Part shown: one piece after another, positions 14,624-23,909 of the stretch
How the letters are laid out: every line of letters starts with the position of its first letter
How positions within the stretch are numbered: position 1 is the first letter of the stretch
Assembly (NCBI GenBank): GCA_016709385.1
Contig: JADJMW010000021.1
Coordinates: 277,793 to 341,792, forward strand
Source of the DNA: Candidatus Rubrivivax defluviihabitans
GTDB taxonomy: Bacteria > Pseudomonadota > Gammaproteobacteria > Burkholderiales > Burkholderiaceae_C
Length of the DNA stretch: 64,000 nt
Direction: 5' to 3'
Program-made: the position numbers and the translations under genes
The notes under the pieces: model-generated
What the model was told of the DNA's origin: nothing
The model's input: only the letters and a program-made list of their open reading frames with translations
Database searches by the model: none

Positions 14624-17503
14624 ATGAGCGAACCCTTTGCGCTGCTGATGACCGATGTCGTCGACAGCACCCGGCTCAACGACGAGCTGGGTGACACCGT
14701 CATGGTGCCGCTGTGGGCGGCTCACGATCGCGCCGCGCGCGAGCTGGTGCGCCGCTGGCGCGGCCGCGAGATCGGCCGCAGCGACGGCTTCCTGCTGCTG
14801 TTCGAGCGCGCCGCCGATGCGCTGGGCTTCGCGCTCGACTACCACCGCAGCCTGTCCGCGCTGGACGTGCCGCTGCGGGCGCGCGTGGGCGTGCACGTGG
14901 GCGAGGTGACGCTGCGCGAGAACGCCCATGCCGACCAGGCGCAGGGGGCCACGCCCTTCGAGGTGCACGGCATCGCACTGCCGCTGGCGGCGCGTGTCAT
15001 GGCCGCCGCCACGGGTGGGCAGACGCTGCTCAGCGCCGCGGCCGTGCAGGCGCTGGGGCCGGTGCCGCAGCCGCTGCAAAGCCATGGCTTCTGGCGCTTG
15101 AAGGGCGTGTCGGAGCCGGTGGAGCTGTTCGAGATCGGCGCGCCCGGATCGAGCTTCGTGCCGCCCGGGGATTCGGCCAAGGCGTATCGCGTGGTCCGGG
15201 TCGGCGAGGCCTGGATGCCGGCGCGCGAGCTGCCGCACAGCCTGCCGGCCGAGCGCGACAGCTTCGTCGGCCGCCGCGATGCGCTGCAGTCGCTGGCGCA
15301 CGGCTTCGACGACGGGACGCGGCTGGTCACGCTGCTGGGCATCGGCGGCATCGGCAAGACCCGGCTCGCGCTGCGCCATGCCCGCGGCTGGCTCGGCGAC
15401 TACCCGGGTGGCGCCTGGTTCTGCGACCTGTCGGCGGCACGCAGCGTGGACGGCATCGTGCACGCGGTGGCTCAGGGGCTGGAGGTGCCGCTGGGCCAGG
15501 GCGACCCGGTGCAGCAGCTCGGCGCCGTCATCGCCGCGCGCGCGGCCTGCCTGGTGATCCTGGACAACTTCGAACAGGTGGCGCGCCACGCCGAGGAAAC
15601 GCTGGGCCGATGGCTGGAAGCGGCGCCGCAGGCGTCGTTCATCGCCACCAGCCGCGAGGTGCTGGGCATCGTCGGCGAACGGGCGCTGGTGCTGGCGCCG
15701 CTGGCCGGCGACGAGGCGGTGCAGATGTTCAGGCAGCGTGTGCAGGCCGCGGGCGTCGACGACCGGCCGAGCGACCAGGACGAAGCCTCGGTGGCGGCGC
15801 TGGTGGACCTGCTCGACCGGCTGCCGCTGGCCGTCGAACTGGCCGCGGCGCGCGCTCGCGTGATGCCGCCGCAGATGCTGCTGCAGCGCATGGGCGAGCG
15901 TTTCAAGCTGCTGGCCAGCCGCGGCGGCCGTCGCGACCGCCAGGCCACGCTGCGGGCCACGCTGGACTGGTCCTGGGACCTGCTGGCGCCGGCCGAGCAG
16001 TCGGCACTGGCCCAGCTGTCGGTGTTCGAGGGCGGGTTCACGCTCGCGGCGGCCGAGGCCGTGGTCGACCTGAGCGATTTCGCCGACGCCCCCTGGGCGG
16101 GCGACGTCGTGCAGACGCTGCTCGAGAAGTCGCTCGTGCGGCGCCTCGACAGCCAGCGTTTCGACCTGCTGCGCAGCGTGCACGACTATGCCGGCGAAAG
16201 ACTGGCCGCGTCCGGGTCCGGCGCCTCGGTGCCGGCGGCGGCGCAGCAGGGGGCCTGGCAGCGGCACTGGCGGTTCTTCGCCGGACTGGACGAACAGCAG
16301 GCCCGCGCCGACCGCTGCGTGGAGGCCGACAACCTCGTCGTCGCCTGCCGGCGTGCGGCGCTGGCGGGCGCGGGAGACGCCGGCAGCGCCTTGCTCAATG
16401 CCTGGGCCGCGTTGTGTCTGACCGGACCCTTCGCCACCGGCGTCGATCTGGCGCAGGCGGTGGCTGCGACGGCGCCACCGACCAGCCGTCAGCGCGCAGC
16501 GGCCGAGCGTGTGCTCGGCCATGCGCTGCACCTGCTGGGCGACGCCGGGCGTGCCCGCGAACATTGCGAAACGGGTCTGGCGCTGGCGCAGGCCATCGGG
16601 GAAAGCGCGCTGCAGGCGCAGTCGATGTGCCTGATCGCCAACCTCGAACTCGGCCGCGGGCGCCCGGCGCCAGCGCAGCAGATGCTGGAATCCGCATTGG
16701 CCGTGGCCCAGGCCAGCGCTGACGCCGCCGCACAGTACCTGGCCCTGAACGGCCTGGGTCGGCTGCACCTGGGCCAGTCACGCCTGGTCGAGGCGCAGCA
16801 CTGTTACCGCCAGGCGCTCGTGCTGGCCGAGGCGCTGCGGGACCGCCGCTGGCAAGGCGGCCTGCAGGGCAACCTGGGTCACATCGCGCATGCCCAGGGC
16901 CGCCTGCACGAGGCACGCGACCACTTTGCCCGCGGCCTGGCGCTGGCGCGCGAGGTGGGCGACCGCCAATGGGCCGGCAATGCGCACTGCAACCTGGGCC
17001 TGGTGCTGCACGAACTGGGCGACCACGTCACGGCGCGCGCCGAGCTCGATGCCGCGTTGGCCTTGGCGCGTGCCGTCGGCCACCGGCGGCTGGAGGCAAC
17101 CACACTGTGCAACCTGGGCCTGGTCGCCGAGGCCCTGTCCGACGATGGTGCCGCGCTGTCGCATCACGTCCAAGCCGCTGCCGCCGCGCGGGCACTCGGC
17201 GACCTGCCGCTCGAGGGCCAGTTGCGAGGCTATCTGGGGTTGGCGCTGGCCCGCCTGGGGCGCGCGGGCGAGGCGCAGCAGGAACTCCAGCGCGCCGAGT
17301 CGCTGCTCGGCGACTGCGGCGACCCGCTTGGCCTCGGCTTGCTGCTGTGCCAGCGGGCCCTGGCCTGCGCCCTGCTGGGCGCCGTGGCCGCAGGCCGCGG
17401 CCACCTCGAACGCGCCCTGGCCCGGCTGGAACCCTTGCGTCTGGCCCCGGATTCCGAAGCCAGCCGCACCCTGGAAGCGGCGCGCGAACGACTGGGCGTC
17501 TGA
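14624..17503 (+). CDS. Class III nucleotide cyclase domain - STAND/NB-ARC ATPase - TPR regulator
   Basis: A 959-residue multidomain signalling protein. Residues about 1-185 form a class III adenylyl/guanylyl cyclase homology domain (LLMTDVVDSTRLND with metal-type Asp residues, then GRSDGFLLLF and RARVGVHVGEV). Residues about 215-500 form an NTPase of the AfsR/STAND kind (LLGIGGIGKTRLALRHA P-loop near 240, CLVILDNFEQV Walker B, FIATSRE, LPLAVELAAAR). The rest is rich in TPR-like helical repeats (NLGLVLHELGDH..., NLGLVAEALSDD...). Such proteins are usually cytosolic switches; ligand and output are unknown. It sits between hemA and the bch operon but is on the opposite strand to bchIDO. Confidence 0.85.
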   Translation: MSEPFALLMTDVVDSTRLNDELGDTVMVPLWAAHDRAARELVRRWRGREIGRSDGFLLLFERAADALGFALDYHRSLSALDVPLRARVGVHVGEVTLRENAHADQAQGATPFEVHGIALPLAARVMAAATGGQTLLSAAAVQALGPVPQPLQSHGFWRLKGVSEPVELFEIGAPGSSFVPPGDSAKAYRVVRVGEAWMPARELPHSLPAERDSFVGRRDALQSLAHGFDDGTRLVTLLGIGGIGKTRLALRHARGWLGDYPGGAWFCDLSAARSVDGIVHAVAQGLEVPLGQGDPVQQLGAVIAARAACLVILDNFEQVARHAEETLGRWLEAAPQASFIATSREVLGIVGERALVLAPLAGDEAVQMFRQRVQAAGVDDRPSDQDEASVAALVDLLDRLPLAVELAAARARVMPPQMLLQRMGERFKLLASRGGRRDRQATLRATLDWSWDLLAPAEQSALAQLSVFEGGFTLAAAEAVVDLSDFADAPWAGDVVQTLLEKSLVRRLDSQRFDLLRSVHDYAGERLAASGSGASVPAAAQQGAWQRHWRFFAGLDEQQARADRCVEADNLVVACRRAALAGAGDAGSALLNAWAALCLTGPFATGVDLAQAVAATAPPTSRQRAAAERVLGHALHLLGDAGRAREHCETGLALAQAIGESALQAQSMCLIANLELGRGRPAPAQQMLESALAVAQASADAAAQYLALNGLGRLHLGQSRLVEAQHCYRQALVLAEALRDRRWQGGLQGNLGHIAHAQGRLHEARDHFARGLALAREVGDRQWAGNAHCNLGLVLHELGDHVTARAELDAALALARAVGHRRLEATTLCNLGLVAEALSDDGAALSHHVQAAAAARALGDLPLEGQLRGYLGLALARLGRAGEAQQELQRAESLLGDCGDPLGLGLLLCQRALACALLGAVAAGRGHLERALARLEPLRLAPDSEASRTLEAARERLGV

Positions 17504-17538
17504 TCCGTCGTGGCGCCGGGGTGCCACGGCGGCTGTCT

Positions 17539-18051
17539 TCAGTCGTTGTGGATGAGGGGGTCGACCTTGTCGCAGGGCTGGTCGGACTTGTCGAGGACAG
17601 TCACGTCGTGGTCGAAAGTGGCGGCTTTGCGGTCGGCCTTCAGCTTCCACTGGAATGCGCGGCCGTTCGCGACTGGCTTGCCGTCCTCGTAGACGGTGCG
17701 TGGGTCGGGGCCGCCTTCCCGCTTGCTCAGCCTGACGCCGCCGGCAACGAACTTGTAGTCGTTCGGCGCATGCAGGTTCCAGGTCACGCTGGCAGGCCCA
17801 CTACCGCCATGTACATACAGTTCGGCATAGGGCACGACGACCAGGCAGGCGCCGTCGGCCTTCAGCAGCACGACGATCGGAACGTTGTCGCACTTGGCAT
17901 ATTGCCGGGGACCCGACGGCCCGCTGCAGTGGAAAATGCCCTCGGCCACCTGTCCGGGCACCTTCTTCACGGTTGGGTCATCCAGCTTCCCTCCACCCGT
18001 CGCGCAGGCGCCCAAGGCGAGAGCCAGCAGCGCAGCGAACCATGAGCGCAT
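17539..18051 (-). CDS. Hypothetical lipoprotein
   Basis: A 170-residue secreted protein with a clear lipoprotein signal (MRSWFAALLALALGAC, Cys about 16). The mature part contains short beta-rich stretches (VPIVVLLKADGACLVVVPYAELYVHGG, SVTWNLHAPNDYKFVAGGVRL) and two or three cysteines that might pair. I do not recognise a family. It stands alone between the cyclase gene and bchO, convergent with the former. The start was taken at the Met that directly begins the signal, not at the upstream in-frame Met. Confidence 0.75.
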   Translation of the reverse strand: MRSWFAALLALALGACATGGGKLDDPTVKKVPGQVAEGIFHCSGPSGPRQYAKCDNVPIVVLLKADGACLVVVPYAELYVHGGSGPASVTWNLHAPNDYKFVAGGVRLSKREGGPDPRTVYEDGKPVANGRAFQWKLKADRKAATFDHDVTVLDKSDQPCDKVDPLIHND

Positions 18052-18143
18052 AGAACCTCCTCGTTGATGGCGCCGGGCGTTCGGCACCGGTTGTGATCAG
18101 TGGCAACTGCCGCGCAGCATAAGTGCTTGCAGTGATGATGGCA

Positions 18144-19112
18144 TCAAGACCGCCTCTCGGTCGTCGCACCCACTGATGATGCTTGTACCGCGCTTTTGGG
18201 CCTCGGCGACTCTCCTGCCGCTGGAAGAGGCACGAGCCGCAACAGTACCCGCGCCACCTCGCGCGGCTGCTCCTCGTGCGCCAGGTGCCCCAGGCCGGCC
18301 ATCGTGGCCGACGTGCCCGCCGCAGCGTGCGCCAGCAACTGCTGCACGCGCCTGGCGTCGGCCGGCGGCACCGTGCGGTCGCGCTCGCCGACGACCTGGT
18401 GCAGCGGCACGGCGAGCCGCGGCAGTGCGTCCTGCAGCGCTTGCAGGTCCCAGCGCGCCATCATGCGCAGCGCCCCGGCGACATGGCTGGGGTCGCTCAC
18501 CAGACGCCGGTAAAGCGCCGCGCCCGAGGCGTCCAGCGTCGAACCGGTGCTTTCGATGAGCCGCTGCAGCGCCACCGGGTCGCCGGCGCGCCAGGCAAAA
18601 ACGCGCGGCACCAGCGGGTTCAGCGCCAGCAGCTTGGCCATCGGCGAGAAGAACCGGCCCGCCAGCCCGTGCAGCGGCAGCAAGGCGCCGTTGAGGCTGA
18701 CGATGCCGTGCAGGCCCGCAGCGTCGTCGAGTGCCATGCGCACGGCGATGGCCGCGCCGGCCGAATGACCCACCAGCCACTGCGGCGTGGCGCCCAGGGC
18801 CGCCAGCAAGGCCCGCACGCCGCGCGCCATGCCGGGCAGGGTGGCGCCGTCACGGTGCGCGCCGCTTGCGGCCGGGCCGCTGAAGCCGTGGCCCGGCAGG
18901 TCGATGGCGATCACCCCGGCCTGCTGCGCCAGCAGCGGCGCGAGGTCGCGCCACGAGTGGGTGGAAGCGCCGGTGCCGTGCAGCAGCAGCAGCGTCGGCG
19001 CGTGGGCCGCCGGCGTGGGCCAGGCCTGCACATGCCAGCGCTGGCCGGCGGCGGTGACGAAACGGCTGCGCTCGTGGTGCGGCCAGCTCGGGCCTTCGCG
19101 CTGCCAGTCCAC
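18144..19112 (-). CDS. bchO: BchO, alpha/beta hydrolase of the magnesium chelatase operon
   Basis: Alpha/beta hydrolase found in bchIDO operons of purple bacteria and thought to help magnesium chelatase; its substrate is not established. The 322-residue product shows LLLHGTGASTHSW (oxyanion region), the nucleophile elbow WLVGHSAGAAI and a late catalytic His in GLGHLAHEEQP. The conserved start region (VDWQREGPSWPHHERSRFVTAAGQRWHVQ) begins at a GTG 17 bases after the bchD stop, so GTG is chosen; no ATG is suitably placed. Confidence 0.85.
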   Translation of the reverse strand: MDWQREGPSWPHHERSRFVTAAGQRWHVQAWPTPAAHAPTLLLLHGTGASTHSWRDLAPLLAQQAGVIAIDLPGHGFSGPAASGAHRDGATLPGMARGVRALLAALGATPQWLVGHSAGAAIAVRMALDDAAGLHGIVSLNGALLPLHGLAGRFFSPMAKLLALNPLVPRVFAWRAGDPVALQRLIESTGSTLDASGAALYRRLVSDPSHVAGALRMMARWDLQALQDALPRLAVPLHQVVGERDRTVPPADARRVQQLLAHAAAGTSATMAGLGHLAHEEQPREVARVLLRLVPLPAAGESPRPKSAVQASSVGATTERRS

Positions 19113-19129
19113 CCGGGGTCGCCTTGCCG

Positions 19130-20986
19130 TCAGCCGGCCTGCCGCGGCAGGGCCTGCACGGCCGCCGACAACTCGGCCGCGCCGGCGTGCGGCAAGGCGC
19201 GGTACAGCGCGTCCATCTCGCGCGCCAGGCGCTGCGCCGCGGCGGCGGGCTGCGGCGAGGTGTCGACCACCAGCGCCGTGAGCCGCAGGGCGCGCAACTG
19301 GCGCGCGACGAGCAGCGCGTCGGCCTCGGCATGGGCGCGCCCCGGTTCGCCGTCGCGCGCGATATTGGCGCGGCCGTCGGTGAGCAGCACGATCACCGGC
19401 GAGGCGCCGCTGCGTCGCACCTGTTCGGCCAGCCGGCACGCCGCTTCCAGCCCCGCCGCCAGCGGCGTGCCGCCACCGCCGGGCAGTGCGGCCAGGCTGC
19501 GCCTGGCGCGCACCAGCGAACGCGTGGGCGGCAGCAGCACCTCGGCACCGCGGCCGCGGAAGGCGATCACCGCCACCTGGTCGCGGCGCACGTAGCAGTC
19601 GGCCAGCAGCAGGTTGACGGCCCCCTTGGCCTCGGCCAGGCGGTGCAGCGCCGACGAGCCCGAAGCGTCGATGACGAAGAGGGTGGCCGTGCCGGCGCGC
19701 TGCTGCAGGCGCGACACGCGCAGGTCGTCGGCATGGACGTGGATGGCGGCGTGCCGGTGCCTGGCGGTGGCGCGGCGCAGCTTCTGCCAGGGTGCGGCGG
19801 CGCGCAGCGTGTCGATGAGGTCCAGGCGCGCGCCGCCGCGCGGCTCGCCCGGGCGTGACCCGACCGGGCGGCCGAAGCGAGGCGACGCCGACAGCGCTCC
19901 CACGCGCCCGGGTGCCCGTGCGCGTTCGCCGCCGGGCAGCGCAGCCAGCAGCCCGGCGGGCAGGCTGGCCAGCGTGGCGGCGACGAGGCGGTCTTCCAGC
20001 GCGCGGGTCTCCTGGTCGCGACTATCGTCGCGACCGGGCTCTCCGCTGTCGTCCGGCGGCGGTGCGGGCGGGGGTGGTTCGTCCGTCGCCGGTTCGTCGT
20101 CGTCGGGCTGCGGCAGTACGGTGGCGCGCGGTGCCAGCACCAGCCGCGCCGCCATCAACGCATCGTCCTCCTGCACCTCGTCGTGGCCGCCCAGCGCGGC
20201 GATGGCCCGCGCGGCGCGCAGGGCCAGCACGCTGGCACGCAGCGAGGCCACGCCCAGGCGCATGGCGATGCCGCACAAGGCCTGCGTCATCTCGTCGCCC
20301 AGCGTCACGGCGGGCCAGAGCCGGCGCGCGGCGACGATCTCTTCGGCGCTGGCCGCGGCGGCGCCGCATTGGCGCAGCGAAAGTTGCGCCAGGTTCACGT
20401 GAAAGGCCAACCGGTCGGCCAGCGCAGCGGGCAACGGTGCGTCGTCGGCCGTGCCTTCGTCGAAAGCCACCACGCCGATGCGGCACGGCCAGCGCTGGCT
20501 GCTGCCGTCGCGCTCGAAACCCACCTCGCCCTGGTCCAGCGCCGACGCCAGCCGCGCCGCGGTGCCCGGCGGCAGCCGCTCGGCCATGGGCACGAGCACG
20601 ATGCCGCCGTGGCTTTCGGCGAGCAGCCCGCGCTGCGCCACCGGGCGGCCGAGCTGCAGCGTGGCGGTGAGGTCCAGGCCACCGAGCAGGCGTTCGTCGG
20701 CAATGCGCGCCGGCATGCGGCGCAGCGGTTCACCCGCCGGCAGCTGGGCCTGCAGTTGCCGTGTCCAGAGGTCGCGCACCGGGCCGGCGGCGGCGCGCAC
20801 CACCACACCGCCCAGGCCAGCCGGGTCCACGGTGCACAGGGCAGCGGCCCAGGCGGCGTCTATCCAGGCCGGGTCGGGATCGACCTCGGCGCGGGCCATG
20901 CCCAGCGTGTCGAGCCGGTCGGCGGTGCCCCTGGCCGCCGGCGCTCGCGGCGGCTTCGGGGCCGATGCCGCACCTGCCGGCTTCAC
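19130..20986 (-). CDS. bchD: BchD, magnesium chelatase subunit D
   Basis: Middle subunit of the Mg-protoporphyrin IX chelatase; it forms an AAA+ ring complex with BchI. The 618-residue product has an AAA-like N-terminal half, an acidic/proline linker (PDDDEPATDEPPPPAPPP) and a C-terminal von Willebrand A domain with the MIDAS motif LFVIDASGSSAL. The GTG start overlaps the bchI stop in GTGA, pointing to translational coupling. Confidence 0.93.
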   Translation of the reverse strand: MKPAGAASAPKPPRAPAARGTADRLDTLGMARAEVDPDPAWIDAAWAAALCTVDPAGLGGVVVRAAAGPVRDLWTRQLQAQLPAGEPLRRMPARIADERLLGGLDLTATLQLGRPVAQRGLLAESHGGIVLVPMAERLPPGTAARLASALDQGEVGFERDGSSQRWPCRIGVVAFDEGTADDAPLPAALADRLAFHVNLAQLSLRQCGAAAASAEEIVAARRLWPAVTLGDEMTQALCGIAMRLGVASLRASVLALRAARAIAALGGHDEVQEDDALMAARLVLAPRATVLPQPDDDEPATDEPPPPAPPPDDSGEPGRDDSRDQETRALEDRLVAATLASLPAGLLAALPGGERARAPGRVGALSASPRFGRPVGSRPGEPRGGARLDLIDTLRAAAPWQKLRRATARHRHAAIHVHADDLRVSRLQQRAGTATLFVIDASGSSALHRLAEAKGAVNLLLADCYVRRDQVAVIAFRGRGAEVLLPPTRSLVRARRSLAALPGGGGTPLAAGLEAACRLAEQVRRSGASPVIVLLTDGRANIARDGEPGRAHAEADALLVARQLRALRLTALVVDTSPQPAAAAQRLAREMDALYRALPHAGAAELSAAVQALPRQAG

Positions 20987-22008
20987 GCCGCGAACACTTC
21001 GGCCAGCACGCGGTCGACGCGCGAGCCGGCATCGGACTCGTCCAGCGGGTCGCGGCGCAGGCGGTGGCGCAAGGACGGCCGCGCCACGCGCTGCAAATGG
21101 GTGTCGGTCACGGCGTCTTCGCCGTCCAGCGCCGCCAGCGCCCGCGCCGCGCGCATCAGCGTGAGTTCGCCGCGCAGCCCGTCCGTGCCCAGACCGATGC
21201 ACAGCTCGGCCGCGCGTTCGAGCACGGCGTCGGGCACGGCCACGTCGTCGAGCCGCTTGCGCGCGCCCACGATGCGGCGGCGGGTGCGTTCGTCTTCGGC
21301 CTGCCAGCGTGCCAGGAAGGCCTCGGGGTCGCGCTCGAAGGCGTCGCGCCGTCGCACCACTTCCACGCGCGCGGCCAGTTCGGTGGGCGTGCGCACCTCC
21401 ACGGCCAAGCCGAAGCGGTCGAGCAGTTGTGGCCGCAGTTCGCCTTCTTCCGGATTGCCGCTGCCCACCAGCACGAAGCGAGCCGGGTGGCGCACGCTCA
21501 GGCCCTCGCGCTCGACCACGTTCTCGCCCGAAGCGGCAACGTCGATCAGCAGGTCGACCAGGTGGTCTTCGAGCAGGTTGACCTCGTCGATATAGAGGAA
21601 GCCGCGGTGCGCGCGCGCCAGCAGGCCGGGCTCGAAAGCCTTCACGCCCTGCGTCAGCGCACGCTCCAGGTCGAGCGCGCCGACCACGCGGTCCTCGGTG
21701 GCGCCCAGCGGCAGGTCGACCACCGGCACCGGCGCCAGCCGCGTCTTGGGGCGGCCGCCGGCCTTCAGCGTGGCGCATTCGGCGCAGGCGCTGCCCTTGT
21801 CGGCCGGGTCGCAACCGTAGCGGCAGGCCGCCACCACCTTCATCGGCGGCAGCAGCGCAGCCAGCGCGCGCACCGCGGTGGACTTGCCGGTGCCGCGGTC
21901 GCCGAACACGAGCACGCCGCCGATGCGCGGCTCCACCGCGGCGATCAGGATCGCCAGCTTCATCTCGTCCTGGCCGACGATGGCGGAGAAGGGAAAGACG
22001 TGTGCCAT
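20983..22008 (-). CDS. bchI: BchI, magnesium chelatase ATPase subunit I
   Basis: AAA+ ATPase that drives Mg insertion into protoporphyrin IX, the first step unique to bacteriochlorophyll. The 341-residue product has FPFSAIVGQDEMKLAL, Walker A GDRGTGKST and Walker B GFLYIDEVNLLEDHLVDLL, followed by GSGNPEEGELRPQLLDRFG. The ATG at 22008 is preferred over a TTG at 22017. It begins just after the DUF3422 gene and leads bchI-bchD-bchO. Confidence 0.95.
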   Translation of the reverse strand: MAHVFPFSAIVGQDEMKLAILIAAVEPRIGGVLVFGDRGTGKSTAVRALAALLPPMKVVAACRYGCDPADKGSACAECATLKAGGRPKTRLAPVPVVDLPLGATEDRVVGALDLERALTQGVKAFEPGLLARAHRGFLYIDEVNLLEDHLVDLLIDVAASGENVVEREGLSVRHPARFVLVGSGNPEEGELRPQLLDRFGLAVEVRTPTELAARVEVVRRRDAFERDPEAFLARWQAEDERTRRRIVGARKRLDDVAVPDAVLERAAELCIGLGTDGLRGELTLMRAARALAALDGEDAVTDTHLQRVARPSLRHRLRRDPLDESDAGSRVDRVLAEVFAA

Positions 22009-22020
22009 GCAGTTCAACAG

Positions 22021-23307
22021 TTAGGGGGTCGGCTCTTCGGCGGCGTGCCGGCGCGCGCGGCGCACCGCCAGGACGGCCAGCGCCGCCAGCACCGGCACGG
22101 CGATGCCGACCATCAGGTCGGGCTCGAGCTTCAAGCCGCCGGCCTTCAGGCTCTTGGTCACGTAGCCCACCAGGCCGGCCAGGTAGTAGACGATGGCCGC
22201 CACCGACAGGCCTTCAACCGTCTGCTGCAGCCGCAACTGCAGCTTGGCGCGGCGGTTCATCGAGCTCAGCAGCGCCTGGTTCTGGCGCTCGCGGGCGATG
22301 TCCACGCGCGTGGACAGCAGGCTGCTGGCGCGCGCCACGCGCTCGGACAGGTCCACCAGCCGCTGCGACGCCGTATTGCAGGTGGCCACCGCCGGCGTGA
22401 AGCGGCGCGACATGAACTCCTCGATCGTCTGCACGCCGGGCAGTCGCGCTTCGCGCAGCTCGGCGATGCGCCGCATCACCAGTTCGTCGTAGGCCTTGCA
22501 GGCGCCGAAGCGGAACAGGCTGGCAGCGATGCCGCTTTCGATCTCGGCGGCCAACCGCGTGAGTTCGTGCAGCAGCGTTTCGTCTTCGCCGCCGCCCAGG
22601 GCGATGCCGTCGGTGAGCGTGGCCAGCTCGCGTTCGATGGCCAGCATGCGCGGCGTCTGCCGCCGCGCGATGGGCAGCGCCAGCAGTGCCAGCATGCGGT
22701 AGGCCTCGACCTCGGTCAGGCGTTGCAGCGTGCGTCCGGCCTGGCCCTGCGTGAGCCGGCGGTCGAAGACGAGAAAGCGCGAGAAACCGTCGTCGTGAAT
22801 GCGGAAGTCCGTGAAGACCGAGGCTGCGCCGTCGGCAATGCGCGAACCCGCCACCGTGTGGCCGGCGAAATGCTGGGCCAATCCGGCCAGGTCCGGCGGC
22901 TCGGCCGCGCCGGGCAGGAAGTCGACGTGCACCGCAGCCACCGTGGGGCCGGGGATGCCGGCCAGCCAGCCCGCCGGCAGCAGCGCCGTGGCCGGCTCGG
23001 TAAAGGGCCGCGCGGCGGCGCCGGCCACGATGCACAGGTAACCCGAGAACTCGCCGTGCCGCTCCCACTTCAGGCGTACGGCGCCGATGTCGCAGCGGAA
23101 GTGCGTCGCGTCGGCGGCCGGCGGGATGACGCCGTGGCGCTGGCACAGCCCGGCCAGGTGTGCCTGCTCGCGCGCCCGGTCGTCGGCGTCGATCTTCACT
23201 GCCACGTAGCTGGCGCGCGCCGGCGTGGTCACCGGCTCGGGCGGGCGCGCATGCACCTCTTCGGCCAGGGCCAGCCGTTCGGGGTGGTTGGGGGGGAACA
23301 TCGGCAT
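22021..23307 (-). CDS. DUF3422 membrane-anchored protein
   Basis: A 428-residue protein of the DUF3422 family, function unknown. The N-terminal part is soluble (NHPERLALAEEVHARPPEP is the typical start), a long helical region follows (about 260-360, including SSMNRRAKLQLRLQQTVEGLS), and two membrane segments lie at the C-terminus (VAAIVYYLAGLVGYV and VGIAVPVLAALAVLAV). It ends 12 bases before the bchI ATG and is probably in the same transcript, so it might be a helper of chelatase expression or an accidental neighbour. Confidence 0.85.
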   Translation of the reverse strand: MPMFPPNHPERLALAEEVHARPPEPVTTPARASYVAVKIDADDRAREQAHLAGLCQRHGVIPPAADATHFRCDIGAVRLKWERHGEFSGYLCIVAGAAARPFTEPATALLPAGWLAGIPGPTVAAVHVDFLPGAAEPPDLAGLAQHFAGHTVAGSRIADGAASVFTDFRIHDDGFSRFLVFDRRLTQGQAGRTLQRLTEVEAYRMLALLALPIARRQTPRMLAIERELATLTDGIALGGGEDETLLHELTRLAAEIESGIAASLFRFGACKAYDELVMRRIAELREARLPGVQTIEEFMSRRFTPAVATCNTASQRLVDLSERVARASSLLSTRVDIARERQNQALLSSMNRRAKLQLRLQQTVEGLSVAAIVYYLAGLVGYVTKSLKAGGLKLEPDLMVGIAVPVLAALAVLAVRRARRHAAEEPTP

Positions 23308-23384
23308 CGGTGAATCCGGGTTCGTGCTGGGTCCACGCCCGCGGCGGCGTGCAGTATGTCATTGAAACGTGACGCCGCGCAGTG

Positions 23385-23909
23385 TCACGCAGAGCCCGAT
23401 GCGGCATCCGGGCGGCGCCGGTAGGTGGCGAAACGATAAGGCACGCCGGCCGCGGTGACGGCCTCGATGCTCGAGCTGCGCTCGAAAGCCGAGCGGTCCC
23501 AGTGCGGGAAGAAAGCGTCGCCGTCGAGGTCGGCGTCGATCTCGGTCAGCATCAGGGTGTGCGCCAGCGGCAGCGCCTGCGCATAGAGTTGCGCGCCGCC
23601 GATGACGAAGACGCGCGGCGCGTCGGCCACGCGGGCCAGCGCTGTCTTCAGGTCCGGCGCGAGTTCGGCCCCTTCGGGTTTCAGCCCGGCATTGCGGCTG
23701 ACGACCAGATTGCGCCGCCCGGGCAAGGGTCGAAACCGCGCCGGCAGCGAGTCCCAGGTCTTTCGGCCCATGATCACCGGGCAGCCCAGCGTGGTGGCAC
23801 GAAAGTGACGCTGGTCGGCAGTCTCGTTGAACAGCAGCGCATTGCCGCGCCCGATGGCGCCGTTGCGGGCGACGGCGGCGATGATCACGATCTCGGTGGG
23901 GGGAGTCAT
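23385..23909 (-). CDS. folA: Dihydrofolate reductase
   Basis: NADPH-dependent reduction of dihydrofolate to tetrahydrofolate, needed for thymidylate and purine synthesis. The 174-residue product has IIAAVARNGAIGRGNALLFNE, the VIMGRKTWDSLP nucleotide motif and VFVIGGAQLYAQALPLA. Start ATG (MTPPTEIV) chosen because upstream in-frame Met residues precede non-conserved sequence. It lies upstream of, and reads toward, the DUF3422-bchI operon, with 77 bases between. Confidence 0.93.
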   Translation of the reverse strand: MTPPTEIVIIAAVARNGAIGRGNALLFNETADQRHFRATTLGCPVIMGRKTWDSLPARFRPLPGRRNLVVSRNAGLKPEGAELAPDLKTALARVADAPRVFVIGGAQLYAQALPLAHTLMLTEIDADLDGDAFFPHWDRSAFERSSSIEAVTAAGVPYRFATYRRRPDAASGSA

